Under the pieces are notes generated by a model that searched no databases, was not told the DNA's origin, and was given only the letters and a program-made list of their open reading frames with translations. Below, piece by piece: positions 46,957 to 60,793 of a stretch of 64,000 bases of DNA. Source of the stretch: Apiosordaria backusii (lineage: Eukaryota; Ascomycota; Sordariomycetes; Sordariales; Lasiosphaeriaceae); the NCBI GenBank assembly GCA_030549205.1, contig JAUKTV010000001.1:3472001-3536000 (forward strand), in the 5' to 3' direction. A program made the position numbers and the translations under genes. Position 1 is the stretch's first letter; each line of letters starts with the position of its first letter.

Positions 46957-47635
46957 TATTAAAATACAGCACTTAGTTATAGACTTTATAATGTATTTTA
47001 GCCTATAACCTATAGGGCTAATAATAACTAATAGCTTAAAATTACAGCGCTTATTAATACTCTATTATAGCAATTGCAATAGTCTTTAGACCTTTAAAAC
47101 ATCCTAAAGCCCTAAACAGTTAATATACTATAATAGTAAAACGTTAATGCCCTATACTTTATAAACAGCTTCTAGTTAATATACTTAATAGTTAAACTTA
47201 ATTAATTAACTAAGTTTATAACTAATAGACTTAATAGATATTTAAGCCTTATAATTAGCAGACTTAATAGGCATTTAAGCCCTATAGTTAGCAGACTTAA
47301 TAGGTATTTAAGCTTTAAAATACAAAAAGGTTTAAAAAGCAATATAAAGCCGAAAACCTATAATAGGTCTTATCCTTTATAACTATTTACTATAATATTT
47401 TCCTAATTAATAAGTTAATTTAATATACTAATTTACTATATTTTATAATACTTTATAAACTTATATTATAGTATTTACCTTCTATATATTATAAAATATT
47501 ACCTTTATAATCTACCTTCCTTTAATATCTAACTACTATTATATACTATAGATAAAGCTCTCTTTACTTTTAATATTCTACGCTATTTCCTATATAGGTC
47601 TATACCTATAAGCCTATAAAATACTTATTTTAATA
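46957..47635 (+). repeat. 5' LTR of nested family 1 element
   Basis: Starts TATTAAAATACAGC. Followed by the primer-binding site GATTATAAGCCTAAAC at 47636. Confidence 0.9.
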
Positions 47636-50600
47636 GATTATAAGCCTAAACTTATATTGCTTAAGTAAATTTCTTTATTTTATAGCCTTTATAATAATAT
47701 CTATTTTATAAGCCTTATTTATTTTAAACTACTAAAAACTTAAAAAATAACATTCTAATATTTTTAATAATACTTTTACTTTCCTTTTAAATATTAAAGA
47801 CTTAAAAAATAGTATTCTAGTACTTTTAATAGTACTTTTATTTCCCTTTTAAGCCTTCGACTTTCCTTACTATAAAAGATAAAGATATATATAACCCTTC
47901 TATAAGCTTTAAAGCTTTAAAAACCTTTAGCCTTCTATTAACTTCTAACCTTTTTAAAGGTTTTAACTTTACTTAGTACTTTTAATAATTATAGAATAAC
48001 CTTATAATTACCTTTAATAGTAGGATTAAAGCTACTATAGTAGGTCTTACTAATTAAATTAAAGCTTTAAATATTAAAATTAATTAAGTTAATACTTATA
48101 TTGATAATTTTAATACTTGCCTTTTACTAAAATATACTACTTTAAGCCTTCTTAAGTCTTTTTCTAAACCTTTTATAGACCTATCTATACTACCTTTATC
48201 TTCAATTACTTTAACTTATATAGGTCTATTAGCCCCTATTACTATACTTATTATAATACCCTTTTTAAATTAAACTACTTAAAAAACTACTATACTTTTT
48301 ATAAAGGATCTTAATAAATAGGTCCTTTACTTTACTAAAGTATAAAAGCTTTTAAGTCCTAAAAACTAACGCTTTTAATACTAAGCTCTTACTATTTAAA
48401 TAAAGACTTTAAACTTCTTTAAGTTTATAAATAAGCTGAAGTTAGTTATTAATTTACTAAATAATAATTTAAAAGCCTTCCTTTTTTTTACTATTTAAAA
48501 TACCCTATAAACAGACCTACTGCTTACTATTAAAGTTAAAGACTTCTTAATAACCCTTTTCTAATAATTACAAGCTTAATATACCTTTACTTAAGCTATC
48601 CTTTAAAATAAGCTCTATAGGGCTTACTACACTATTAAATTTAATAATTTATTAAAAGTAATTAAATATAATACCAAATTTAATACCCTTATTATAAGGC
48701 TTTAAAGCTTAAGTATTATAATTTAACTTATTAATTAAATTAATTACTATTTAAATTTATTAAAGGGCATTTTTCTACTATAATATAAATACTTTAAAGC
48801 TTTAATTTACTAAAATAAGTACAATTTTAACTATTCTTACTATCCTATATTAAAATTCTTATAAAAGGAGCTTTTAGCTAAGACCTGTATTTCCAATACT
48901 ACAATTGCTTAAGCCTTTTTTATACTTTATTTTTATACTACCTTTATTAAAGATTTTAAAGCCTTAAAGACTTTAAATACCTTTATAAGGAACTTTATAA
49001 AGCCTAAGTTTATTAAAAAGAAGAAAAAGAAAAAGAAAGATAAAAAAAAAGAAAATATTAAAGACTTTAAAAATTCTAAGAAAATTTCTTTTATAGTAGG
49101 CTTTAACCTTAATATAGGCTTTTATAATATTAAACCTTTAAAGCCAATTATACTTTATAAATACTATAGCTTTATTAGGTTAATAGTATCCCTATCCTTT
49201 AAAGTCTTACTTTCTATACCTATTAATTTAATTAAATATATTAACCTAGCCTTAAAAGAAGTTTAACTTTTTAATACTAAGTTTATAGTCTATATTTACA
49301 ATAATAAAAACCTTTTTACTAACTTTATTAAAGTAAAGGTTAAGCCTTTAATTATAAAAGATAGCCTTATAAGAATTATCGATAAAAGTATTATAAAAGT
49401 ATAATTTTTTACTAAAACCTATAGTAATAAGGCCTATTTTTTAACTATTAACTTTATTAAGACCTTCTTTATTCTTACTTTTCTATTAAATATTATTAGT
49501 AAGGACTATTTATATAATATTAGAAAGGCCCTATATAGTTAAAAGCTTATTAATAATAATTGCAATTTTATTACCTTTTTAAATTTCAAAAGATTAAGGT
49601 TTTACCTTAACCTTAAAGGCTAACTTTAATTAAAAGTATCTTATTAATAATACTTTAATAATTATCCTACTTTCCTTAAAGCCTTTAAAGTTCTTAAAAT
49701 TTTAAAAGGGGTCTTTTTTAAAGCTTTTAACTTTTTAAAAGAAGATAGGTCTTTTAAAGATTTTAATAAGCCTTTATTAACCTTAATTCAATTAACTATC
49801 TTTTAATATATATAGCTTAAGTATATAGGTTTTAACCTTTTAAAGAAGACCTTTTTTATTATTAAAGATATACTTAACTTATAGAAGGTTAGGCTTAAAG
49901 ATTTAATTTATAAAAGCTATAATATTGTAAAAATCCTTTAAAGGCCTTTTAAAAATCCTATTTAAGACCCTTCTTTTATCCTAAGCTATTTAAAAAAGGA
50001 TATTATTACTATTAAGCCTATTCTACTATTAAAAAAACCTTATAGCTTAATTATAGTAAATTAAAAAACCTATTTCCAATTTCTTAAGCTATTAACTACT
50101 AAAGATAATACCGTTATAGTACTTTATTTACTATTTAAAAGCCTAAATAATACCTTTTAATAATACCCTACTTACTTTTATTATAATAAGGGAAAAGAAG
50201 TCCTTTCCTTAAGTACCTACTTTATTAAAAAAGGTATTGGCTTTAGTATATTAAACCTTAAAACTTTTAATTAAAATAGTCTAACTAAGTACTTTATTAA
50301 AATTATTTTAGACCGTTTTAAGACTACTATTTTAACTTTAAGCCTCTCTATTACTTTTTAAGGATATATAGCCATTCCTATAGTAAAAATTATCAACTAT
50401 ATAGCTTAAAGCTTTAAGGATCTTATACTTTATTAAGCCTTTTATAATAAACTATTACCCTTTTAAATACTATATTAATTAAACCTTTCAAACTATAGGG
50501 CTATAAGTATTAAAGTTATAGTATATATCCTTATTAAAGATTAAACTATAGGTTTTAAGCTTACCCTTTAAAAAACTAAAGAAAGACTTATAACTATTTT

Positions 50601-52679
50601 AGGTTATTAAACCTACTTAGTTTATTTAAGCTTAAATAAAGTTATTAAAACCAGCTTTATTAAGTTCTATAAAGACCTATTGGCTTAAATTACAAGTCCT
50701 TTAAGCCCTATAGGTCCTTTAAAGGTCTTTAATTACTTTAATAAGTTAAAGAAAAATACTACTATTTAAGTTTTTAAGCCTTTTATTTATAGTCCCCCTA
50801 TTCTACTAATTCCCAGTTCCTTAATATCTAAATTATCCTTTATACTACCTACTTAGCCGCTATTTAAGCTTACAATTCTAGTACTTATAATACCTTCTAT
50901 TACTATTAAAATCCCTCTACCTTAGGCTTTATAAAAGTAATATAAAGAATTTATATCTATAGATAATATAAATTACAGTAAGTTTATTTCTTACTTAATT
51001 TCTTACTATAAAAAGTACTATTTTATAAAGACCTTAAAGCCTAATACCTTTAAGTAAGCTCTAAAATATTCTAAAAAGAAGTAATAGTTATAGGCTATTT
51101 TTATTAAATTATATTAACTTCTTACTATTAAGACCTTCTCTTTTATCTACCGATCTTAAGTTAAAAAAAAGCCTATTATAAGCTACTAGGTCTTTAAAGA
51201 TAAGAAGAATTTATAAGGTATTATAGTAAAGTTTAAAGCCTAATTGGTTATCCGGGGTCTCTAATAGGCCTTTAGAATCGATTTTAAATAGACCTATATT
51301 TCTACTATAAGGCCTTTAACTTAAAGAATTATACTAGCCTTTATAGCTATATTTAATTAAGATTTAAAGTAGGTAGACTTTATAGAAGCCTTTTTAAACT
51401 TAAAGACTGATTTTAATATCTATATTAAAATTCTACAGAAACTATTTAAGTTTGTTTATAGTAGTACTAGTACTATAATACTATTAAAAGTAGCTAAATA
51501 GGACCTTATTAAAGACTAAATTATCCTATTGAAAAAATCCTTATATAGCCTAAAGTAAGCTTTTTACCTTTAATAATAGAAGGTCTTTATAATAACCTAA
51601 ACCTTAGATTTTAAGCCCTTTATTTTCAATATAGCTATTTATTTTTACCTAAACTATAAAATCTTTATTATTAACTATGTTAATAACTACTTAATTATAA
51701 GCCTTAAGCCTTTATAACTTTAAGCTTTAAAAAATACTATAGAAAAGTACTATAATATTAAAAATTTAGGTCCTATTTATTACTTCCTTAGTATTTAAAT
51801 TAAATGTAATAGACCTTAACGGTACCTTTAAATCTATTAAAAGGCTTATATTATAAAGACAGTTAAGTACTTTAAAATTAATACTAAATTAACTTTCCTT
51901 TTATTAAACCTTAGAATTATAAGTAAAGGCAATAGGCCTAAAACCTCTATAAGCCCTTTTAATTAGTACCTATATTAATAATTAATTAGTACTTTAATAT
52001 ATACTATAGTTTAAACTAAGCTTAATATAGCCTTTAGCGTTTAGTAGCTTTTATAATATTTAATATAGCTTATTAATACTTACTTAAAAGCTATAAAATC
52101 ACTACTTTCCTATCTTTATTCTAGTATTTATAGTACTGTTAGTTATAACTTTAATAGTAACTTAAAGCCTATTAGCTTTATTAATAGTAATTAGGCTAAG
52201 TATAAAGAAAGTGCTAAATTTACTTATAGTTAACTATTTACTTTAATTAAAAGACCTATTAATTAAAAATCTAAAAAAGCATCTACTATATCCTTTAATA
52301 CTTTAGAAGCCGAATATATTAAGCTTATTAAAGGCTTTAAGGAAGCTATATAGCTTAGGGGTCTTTTTTAGGAAATTTCTAGGTCTATTATAGGCCCTAC
52401 CTCTTTATTATATAATAATAAAGGCTCTATTACTATTGCTTATAGTAATAAGTATAATTGCCAAACTAAATATATTCTAATTTAATTTTAGAAGGTTAAA
52501 GAGGCTATATTTATTAAAGTTATTATTATAATCTACCTCCTTATAAAGGAGATACCTGCTAATAGCCTTACTAAAGCTTTACTTATAGTACTATTTAATA
52601 CCTTTATCTTATTATTAAACCTTTCCAAGCCCTTTTAATTAATACTATATACTATAACTATAGAGAAGGTATTAAAATA

Positions 52680-53348
52680 TAGTATTTAATTATAGACTTT
52701 ATAGTATATTTTAGTTTATAACCTATAAAGCTAATAATAACTAATAGTTTAAAATTACAGTACTTATTAATACTTTACTATAGTAATTACAATAGTCTTT
52801 AAACCTTTAAAGTAACCTAAAGCTTTAAGTGGTTAATATACTATAATAGTAAAACGTTAATACCCTATACTTTATAAACAGTTTCCAATTAGCGTATTTA
52901 ACAATTAAACTTAACTGGCTGGTTAAGTCTATAATTAATAGACTTAATAGGCATTTAAACCCTATAGTTAATAGACTTAATAAGTATTTAGGCTCTATAG
53001 TTAATAGACTTAATAGGTATTTAAGCTTTAAAATAGAGAGAGGTTTAAAAAGTAATATAAGGCTAAAGACCTATAATAGGTTTTGTCCTTTATAACTGTT
53101 TACTATAATATTTTCTTAATTAATAAGTTAATTTAATATACTAGTTTACTATATCTTACAATATCTTATAAGCTTATATTATAGTATCTACCTTTTATAT
53201 ATTGTAGGGTATTACCTTTGTAATCTACCTTCCTTTAGTGCCTAGCTACTATTGTATACTGTAGACAAAGCCCTCTTTGCTTTTAGTATTCTGCGCTGTT
53301 CCCTATATAGGTCTATATCTATAGGCCTATAAGACATCTATCTCAATA
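52680..53348 (+). repeat. 3' LTR of nested family 1 element
   Basis: Preceded by the polypurine tract AGAGAAGG. It ends ...CTATCTCAATA against the TTATA target copy and is about 10 bp shorter than the other LTRs. Confidence 0.88.
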
Positions 53349-54908
53349 TTATACTAACTTCTTATTATTAAAACCTTCTATTTTATCTACTAATCTTAAA
53401 TTAAAAAAAAGCCTATTATAAACTATTAGGTTTTTAAAGATAAGAAGAATTTATAGGGTATTATAGTAAAGTTTAAGGTTTAATTAATTACTTAGGGTTT
53501 TTAATAAGACTTTAAAATCGATTTTAAATAGACCTATACTTTTACTATAAAGCCTCTAACTTAAAGAATTATACTGGCCTTTATAATTATATTTAACTAG
53601 GATTTAAAGTAAGTAGACTTTATAGAAGCCTTTTTAAACTTAAAAACCGATTTTAATATTTATATTGAAATTCTATAAAGACTACTTAAGTTTGCCTATA
53701 ATAATGCTAGTACTATAATACTGTTAAAAGTAGCCGGATAAGACCTTACTAAAGACTAAGTTATTCTATTAAAGAAATCCTTATATAGCTTAAAATAGGC
53801 TTCTTACCTTTAATAATAGAAAGTCCTTATAATAACCTAGGCCTTAGATTTTAAGCCTTTTATTTTTAAAATAGCTATCTATTTTTACCTAGACTATAAA
53901 ATCTTCATTATTAACTATATTAATAACTACTTAATTATAGGCCTAAAGCCTATATAGCTTTAAGCCTTAAAGAACGTTATAAAAGAGTACTATAATATTA
54001 AGAATTTAGGTCTTACTTATTATTTCCTTAGTGTTTAAATTAAATATAATAGGCTTTAACGGTACCTTTAAATCTATTAAAAGGCCTATATTATAAAGAC
54101 AGTTAAGTACTTTAAAATTAATATTAATTTAACTTTCCTTCTATTAAGCTTTGGAATTATAAATAAAGGTAATAGGCCTAGAACCTTTATAAGCCCTTTT
54201 AATTAATACCTATATCGATAACTAATTAGTACTTCGATATATACTATAGTTTAAACTAAGCTTAATATAGCCTTTAATATTTAATAGCTTTTATAATACT
54301 TAATATAGCCTATTAATATTTACTTAAAAGCTATAAAATTACTATACATTATCTCTATTTTAGTATTTATAGTACTATTAATTATAGCTTTAATAGTAAC
54401 TTAAAGCTTATTAGCTTTATTAATAGTGACTAAGCTAAGTATAAGAAAAGTGCTAAATCTACTTATAGTTAGCTATTTACTTTAATTAAAGGACCTATTA
54501 ATTAGAAATCTAAAAAAGCGTCTACTATATCCTTCAGTACTTTAAAAGCCGAATATACTAGGCTTATCGAAGGCTTTAAAGAAGCTATATAGCTTAGGGG
54601 TCTCTTTTAGGAAATTTCCAAGCTTATTATAGGCCTTACCTTTCTATTATATAATAATAAAGGCTCTATTGCTATTACTTATAGCGATAAGTACAATTGC
54701 TAAATTAAATATACTTTAATTTGATTTTAAAAGGTTAAAGAGACTATATTTACTAAAGTCATTACTATAACTTACCTCCCTATAAAGGAGATACCTATTA
54801 ATAGCTTTATTAAAGCTTTATTTATAGTACTATTTAAGACCTTTATTTTACTATTAAACCTTTCTAAGCCTTTTTAGTTAATACTATATATTACAGTTAT
54901 AGAGGGGA

Positions 54909-55587
54909 TATTAAAATATAGTACTTAATTATAGACTTTATAATATATTTTAATCTATAACCTATAGGGCTAATAATAATTAATGGCTTAGAATTATAGC
55001 ATTTACTAATACTTTATTATAGTAATTACAATAGTCTTTAGATCTTTAAAGTAGTACAAAGCCTTAAGTAGTTAGTATACTATAATAGTAAAATATTAAC
55101 GTCCTATATTCTATAAACGGCTTTTAATTAATATACTTAACAGTTAAACTTAGCTGGCTAATTAAATCTATAGTTAGTAAACTTAATAGGTATTTAAGCT
55201 TTATAGTTAACGGACTTAATAGGCATTTAGGCCCTATAGTTAATAAACTTAATAAGCATTTAAGTCTTAAAATAAAAAAGGGTTTAGAAAGTAATATAGG
55301 GTTAAAGATCTATAATAAGTCTTATCCTTTACGACTGTTTACTGTAATATTTTCCTAATTAATAAGTCAATTTAATATACTAGTTTACTATATTTTATAG
55401 TACTTTATAAGCCTATATTATAGTATTTACTTTCTATATATTGCAAAGTATTGCCTCTATAATCTACCTTCCTTTAGTGCCTAGCTACTATTATATACTA
55501 CAGACAAAGCCTTCTTCGCTTTTAGTATTCTGTGCCGTTCCCTGTATAGGTCTATATCTATAGGCCTATAAGATACCTATCTTAACA
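54909..55587 (+). repeat. 3' LTR of split family 1 element
   Basis: Preceded by AGAGGGGA, ends CTATCTTAACA with the CA terminus intact, and is followed by target copy AAGGC. 679 bp. Confidence 0.9.
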
Positions 55588-55592
55588 AAGGC

Positions 55593-55746
55593 CTATTAAA
55601 AAGCTTTACTATTAATTTTCGCTTTTAACTAATAACATTAAAACTTATATTATAATAAATAATAAGCCTTTTAACTTTTTATAGTTTTAAGAAAAAGCCT
55701 AAAACTTTAAAATTAAATACTACTGTTAAGGTTTTATTAAAGTTAT
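55593..55746 (-). mobile_element. Family 2 Copia fragment, minus strand (old host element)
   Basis: Reverse complement matches family 2 at about 62950-63100, directly upstream of the part found at 41506-42798. Removing the split family 1 element joins the two without a gap. A plus-strand family 2 copy is inserted at its right edge (55747). Confidence 0.82.
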
Positions 55747-56581
55747 TGTTAAACTAGGTCCCTGTTAGGCCTAAGTTTACAGTAGGTAGCTGCTATTATA
55801 CTACGTGGTAGAAGCCTAAGTTGGAAAGCCTACCCGTCAGCTACCCGGCACTTGCCCGGCACCTTACTTCACTGCAGGGCTATTCAAAGGCCTACATCCT
55901 ACTAACCAGTAGGCCAAACTGCCTGTAATTTTATATTCAGGCTACTAAAGCCCACTACTGTAAGCAGTATAAGTGGCCTAACCCTAACCCTACAATAACC
56001 CGCACTTTAGGTTAAGGGTGCTAGGTTTCACAGCCCTTTTTGTATAGCTATAAGTTGATTATTAAAGAGCTATAAACTATGCTAACTTAGCTGCCTAGAA
56101 GACCTGTAGTTAACTACTAGATTAGCTAAATTAGCTTAGAATTAGTAGGCCTATAGTTAAGTAGGTATATTACTACTATACTAAATTATAGGCCTGTAGG
56201 CCCTATAGGTCTAGAGCTATAGAGGGTTTGGTAAGTAGTTTATAGGGCTTAGCAAACCTTGGGGTTAATTAAGCTAGACTCTAGCCTTTTTGCCTATTAG
56301 GGTATGCGAGGCACTGTATATTAGCCGGTATATATATAGTAAAGGTTAAATATAAACCCTACTATAGAGATTATTATAGTGGATTTATAGAAGGCTAGTA
56401 CTATAATACAATTATTTACTTACTATATTTCTATCCTACAGTACCTATAAGGTACTATATTTTAATATCCTAATATTAAACTATAGGTATTATATATAAG
56501 ACTTCTATTGTATTATAAGCTAGTATATAAGTATTAATTATAGGTCCTTTAAGCCTACAATGAGCTATATTTATATTAATA
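55747..56581 (+). repeat. Family 2 LTR, outer copy
   Basis: 835 bp, starting TGTTAAACTAGGTCCCTG and ending TTATATTAATA before the primer-binding site. Alignable along its full length with the LTRs at 58710 and 59960. Confidence 0.88.
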
Positions 56582-58709
56582 GGTTATAAGCTTAGAAGAT
56601 ACTTAGTTAAATTATAGGCTTATAAACTTAAGTTTAAAGCCTTTTATAAATAATGGCTTAAGCTATTATAGGCTGTGCTATAAGTAGGCTATAAAATTAT
56701 TGATTTTAAAGCCTACTTATTAAAATAGGGTTTTAAAGTAAAGACTAAGTTTGCTTTACCTTTATTAGGTTTTCCAAAGGCCTATAAAGGTTTAAATTTA
56801 CTTCTGCTATTAAATTTATTATACTGTAAAGCGTATTAAAATTAGGCCTAATAGGGTACTAAAGGCCTGTAAACTATAAGCTTATAAAAGCTAAAAATAG
56901 TATTCCTACTTTAACTTTAATTAAGGAAGTAGTTTTATAAAATTTAAAGCAGGTAAAAAGTAAAAAGGAATAGACCTTTTTAGTTATTACTATTGTTAAT
57001 AGTTACAGTATTTTACTATATAAAATAAAGCCTATTCTTTAAGGCTTTTAAGTACTATAAACCTAGCTCTTTTACTATATAAGTAAACTATAACTAAAAG
57101 CCTTAATTAAAATCGGTACTAAACTAAAGTCTTAAAGCCCTATAGAACGCTTTAGTAATAAGTATATTAAGCCCTCTATAAATTTAAAAATATAAAATAC
57201 AAGGCCCAAACAGGAATTCTTTAAAGGGGAAGAATTAATAGATTCTTACTATATATAGGCCTTTACTATTTAATTAAAAAAGTAAAAGGCCGAAATTCAA
57301 GAATTACAAAGTACTATAATTAAAGTAGTAAAGTAAATTAAGCACTTAATAGTAGCTTAAAGCACTTTAAAACAGCCTAAAGCCACTATAACTACTCCTC
57401 TAATAGTAACTAAAGCTATATACTTAAAAGCTACAGTAGCCTACTAACTAAGGCTTAAAGCTAATAGTAGTTTTACTAGAGTTCTTTATACTACTATAGT
57501 TATTAAAATAATTAAAAAGGTCTATAAATTCCTTATTAACTAAAGGCTTATAAGCCTTAAGAATTTTAATCTATAGAAATAGAGCCTAAATATTATACTA
57601 TATACTATCGATATAGCTACTTTTATAAAAAACCTTACTATAGTAGTCTATTAAAGTAATACTAAATAGGCCTTACTATTAATATTACTTTAAAATAGTA
57701 TAGCCTTAGGCTCCTAGGCTTTTATTTTATAGTAAATAAGCCCTATTAAAGCCTATAAACTACTTATTTACAGGTATTTTTATAGTACTAAATTATAGTA
57801 AAGAAACCTCTATAAAGAATACTACTTTTTAAATTTCTACTAATTTATAGACTTTTTAATAGACTTTAATATTAAGTTCTTTAATACAATTAGCTAGCTT
57901 ATACTAGCTAGTATCGACCTTTAAACTATAGATTAAGTAAATTAATACCTATAAGCTATAAAAAAAAGCTTCCTATAGTAAATTAAAAGGTAATAAAGTA
58001 CTATATAGACTGTTAAAGTACTAAGCTAAAATATAAATATTATTAACTTAAGCTTTTTAATAGTAGACCTATTAAAAGAACAGTATATTTTAACCTTTAC
58101 TACCGCTAAAAATATAGCCTATAAAAATAAAGAAGGCTCTTTTAAAGGTATTAAAAAAAAGGTTTCTTTTAAAAAGAAGCTTAAAAGTAATAGCAATAGT
58201 AGCCTTAATAGCCTTAGTAGCCCTTTTTAAAAGAAAAAGAAAAAAGACTTTAAAAGGTTTAAAGGCTTTAAAAAAAGGTTTAAAGTTAAAGATTTATTTA
58301 CTTATATAGTAAGTTCCTATAATTTAGCTTTAAAGGTCTTTAAAGACCTTAATAATAATAATAATAATAAAGGTATTTATATAATGCCTGTAGAGCCTAT
58401 TAAGGGCGTTAAAAGCATTAAAGATAAAGCCTTAATAGTACTTTCTTTAAAGAATGCCTTTCTATATAATATTAGATTTATTAACTATATTATTAACAGT
58501 CGAAAATAGTTTACTAACTATAAGCTTAATAATAGTTTATTAAGGATAATTTATATTAAAGGAGGTTCTTTAATATTTAAAGGCTTTAAAACTGCTATAT
58601 TTATAGTACTTTTTTAAAAAGAACCGCTTAAATATATTAAGCTTAAGCTTAGAAATACTCTATATATTCTTTAATTTAACATTAATCTTTTTAATAGTAT
58701 ATTATATTA
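55747..58709 (+). mobile_element. Family 2 Copia element, outer copy (5' part)
   Basis: 5' LTR at 55747-56581, primer-binding site GGTTATAAGC at 56582, then mutated gag and the protease region up to 58709. There a second family 2 element is inserted. A protease-like stretch is readable at about 58490-58590 (INS...TNYKLNN). The rest of this element must lie beyond the window. Confidence 0.82.
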
Positions 58710-59543
58710 TGTTAAAGTAGGTCTCTGTAAGGCCTAAGTTTACAGTAGGTGGCTGCTATTTTACTATATAGTGGAAGCTTAAGTGGGAAAGCCTACCCGT
58801 TAGCTACCCGGCACTTACCTGGCACCTTACTTTACTGCAGGGCTATTCAAAGGCCTGCATCCTACTAACCAGTAAGCCAAACTGCCTATAATTTTATATT
58901 TAAGCTACTAAGGCCCACTACTATAGGCAGTATAAGTAGCCTAACCCTAACCCTACAATGACCTATACTTTAAGTTAAAGGTGTCAGGTTTTATAGCCCT
59001 TTTATATAGCTGTAAGTTGATTTTTAAAAAGCTATAAACCATACTAACTTAACTGCCTATAAGACCTATAGCTAACCATTAAGCTAGCCAAATTGGCTAA
59101 GAATTAATAGGCCTATAGTTAAGTAAGTATATTATTACTATACTAAATTATAAGCCTATAAGCCTTATAAGTCGGAAGCTATAAAGGGCTTAGTAAGTGG
59201 TTTATAGGGCTTAGCAAACCTTAGGATTAACTAAGCTATACTTTAGCCTATCTACCTATTAAAGTATACAAGGCACCGTACGTTAGTCGGTAGGTATATA
59301 GTAAAGGTTAAGTATAAACCTTACTATAGAGATTATTATAGTAGATTTATAGAAGGCTAATACTACAATACAATTATTTACCTACTATATTTCTATCCTA
59401 TAGTACCTGTAAGGTACTGCATTTTAATACCTCAATACTAAGCTATAGGTATTATATATAAGACTTCCGCTATATTATAAGCTAGTATATAAGCACTAAT
59501 TACAAGGCCTTTAGGCCTATAATTAACTATACCTATTCTAATA
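58710..59543 (+). repeat. Family 2 LTR, middle copy
   Basis: 834 bp, starting TGTTAAAGTAGGTCTCTG and ending CTATTCTAATA before GGTTATAAGCCTAAAAG. Confidence 0.88.
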
Positions 59544-59959
59544 GGTTATAAGCCTAAAAGATACTTAACTAAGTTATAGGCTTATAAGCTTAGGCTTAAA
59601 GCCTTCTATAAATAATGGCTTAAGCTACTATGAACTATATAATAAGTAGACTATAAAATCGCTAATTTTAAAGCCTACTTATCGAGATAAGATTATAAGG
59701 CAAATATTAGGCTTACCTTACCTTATTAGGTTATCCAGAGGCCTATAAGGTTCAAATTTACGCCTACTATTAAATTTATTATACTATAAGGTATATAAAA
59801 ATTAAGCCTAATAAGGTATTAAAGGCCTATAAGCTATAAGCTTATAAAAGCTAAAAATAGCCTCCTACTTTAACTATAGCTAAGTAGATAGTTCTGTAAA
59901 TCCTAAAGGTAAGTAAAACAGTAAGAAAGTAAAGCGACCTTTTTAGCTACTACTACTAT
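58710..59959 (+). mobile_element. Family 2 Copia element, middle copy (5' part)
   Basis: Inserted in the outer copy at 58709/58710, at the point equivalent to about 62910 in the inner copy. LTR is 58710-59543, followed by about 416 bases of internal sequence before a third element interrupts it at 59960. Confidence 0.82.
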
Positions 59960-60793
59960 TGTTAAACTAGGTCCCTATAAGGCCTAAGTTTACAGTAGGT
60001 GGCTGCTATTATACTATATGGTAGAAGCTTAAGTTAGAAAGCCTACCCGTCAGCTACCTAGCACTTACCCGGTACCTTACTTCACTGCAAGGCTATTCAA
60101 AGGCCTACATCCCGCTAACTAGTAAGCTAAACTACCTGTAATTTTATATTCAGGCTATTAAGGCCTACTATTATAGGCAATATAAGTGGCCTAACCCTAA
60201 TCCTACGTTAACCCGCACTTTAGGTTAAGGGTGCTCGGTTTCGCGGCCCTTTTATATGGCCGTAAGTCGATTTTTAAAGAGCTGTAAACTATACTAACTT
60301 AATTGCCTATAAGATCTATAGCCAACTACTAGGCTAGCCAAATTAGCCAAAAATTAGTAGGCCTATAGTTATGTAGGTATATTATTACTATATTAAATTA
60401 TAGGCCTATAGGCCCTGTAGGTCGGAAGTTATAGAGGGCTTAATAAGTGGTTTACAGGGCTTAGCAAACCTTAGGGTTAACTAAGCCATATTTTAGCCTA
60501 TCTGCCTGCTAAGGTATGCAAGGCACCGCATATTAGTCGGTAGGTATATAGTAAAAGTCGAGTACAAACCCTACTATAAAGATTATTATAGTAGATTTAT
60601 AGAAGGCTAGTACTATAATATAATTGTTTACCTACTATATTTCTATTCTATAGTATCTATAAAGTACTGTATTTTAATACTCCAGTATTAAGCTATAGAT
60701 ATTATATATAAGACTTTTACTATACTATAAGCTAGTATATAAGTACTAATTACAGGGCCTTTAAGCCTGTAATTGGCTATATCTATTCTAATA
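59960..60793 (+). repeat. Family 2 LTR, inner copy
   Basis: 834 bp, starting TGTTAAACTAGGTCCCTA and ending CTATTCTAATA before GATTATAAGCTTGG. Confidence 0.88.

Larger units (their letters stand above)
46957..53348 (+). mobile_element. Nested family 1 Ty1/copia element
   Basis: Complete copy of 6392 bp inserted into the element that starts at 42799. LTRs lie at 46957-47635 (679 bp) and 52680-53348 (about 669 bp, with a small deletion). The 5-bp target duplication TTATA is preserved at 46952-46956 and 53349-53353. Host sequence is continuous across it: the junction matches the uninterrupted element near 39270. This copy and its host are mutated to a similar degree, so RIP continued after the nesting. 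Reverse transcriptase strand at about 51660. Confidence 0.93.
42799..55587 (+). mobile_element. Family 1 Ty1/copia element, split by a nested copy
   Basis: LTRs lie at 42799-43477 and 54909-55587 (679 bp each), with target duplications AAGGC (42794-42798 and 55588-55592). The body is interrupted at 46956 by another complete family 1 element (46957-53348) and resumes at 53349. Removing the insert and one target copy leaves 6392 bp, the standard length. Gag-pol is mutated throughout, with reverse transcriptase at about 53902. The interruption falls between integrase and reverse transcriptase. Confidence 0.92.
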
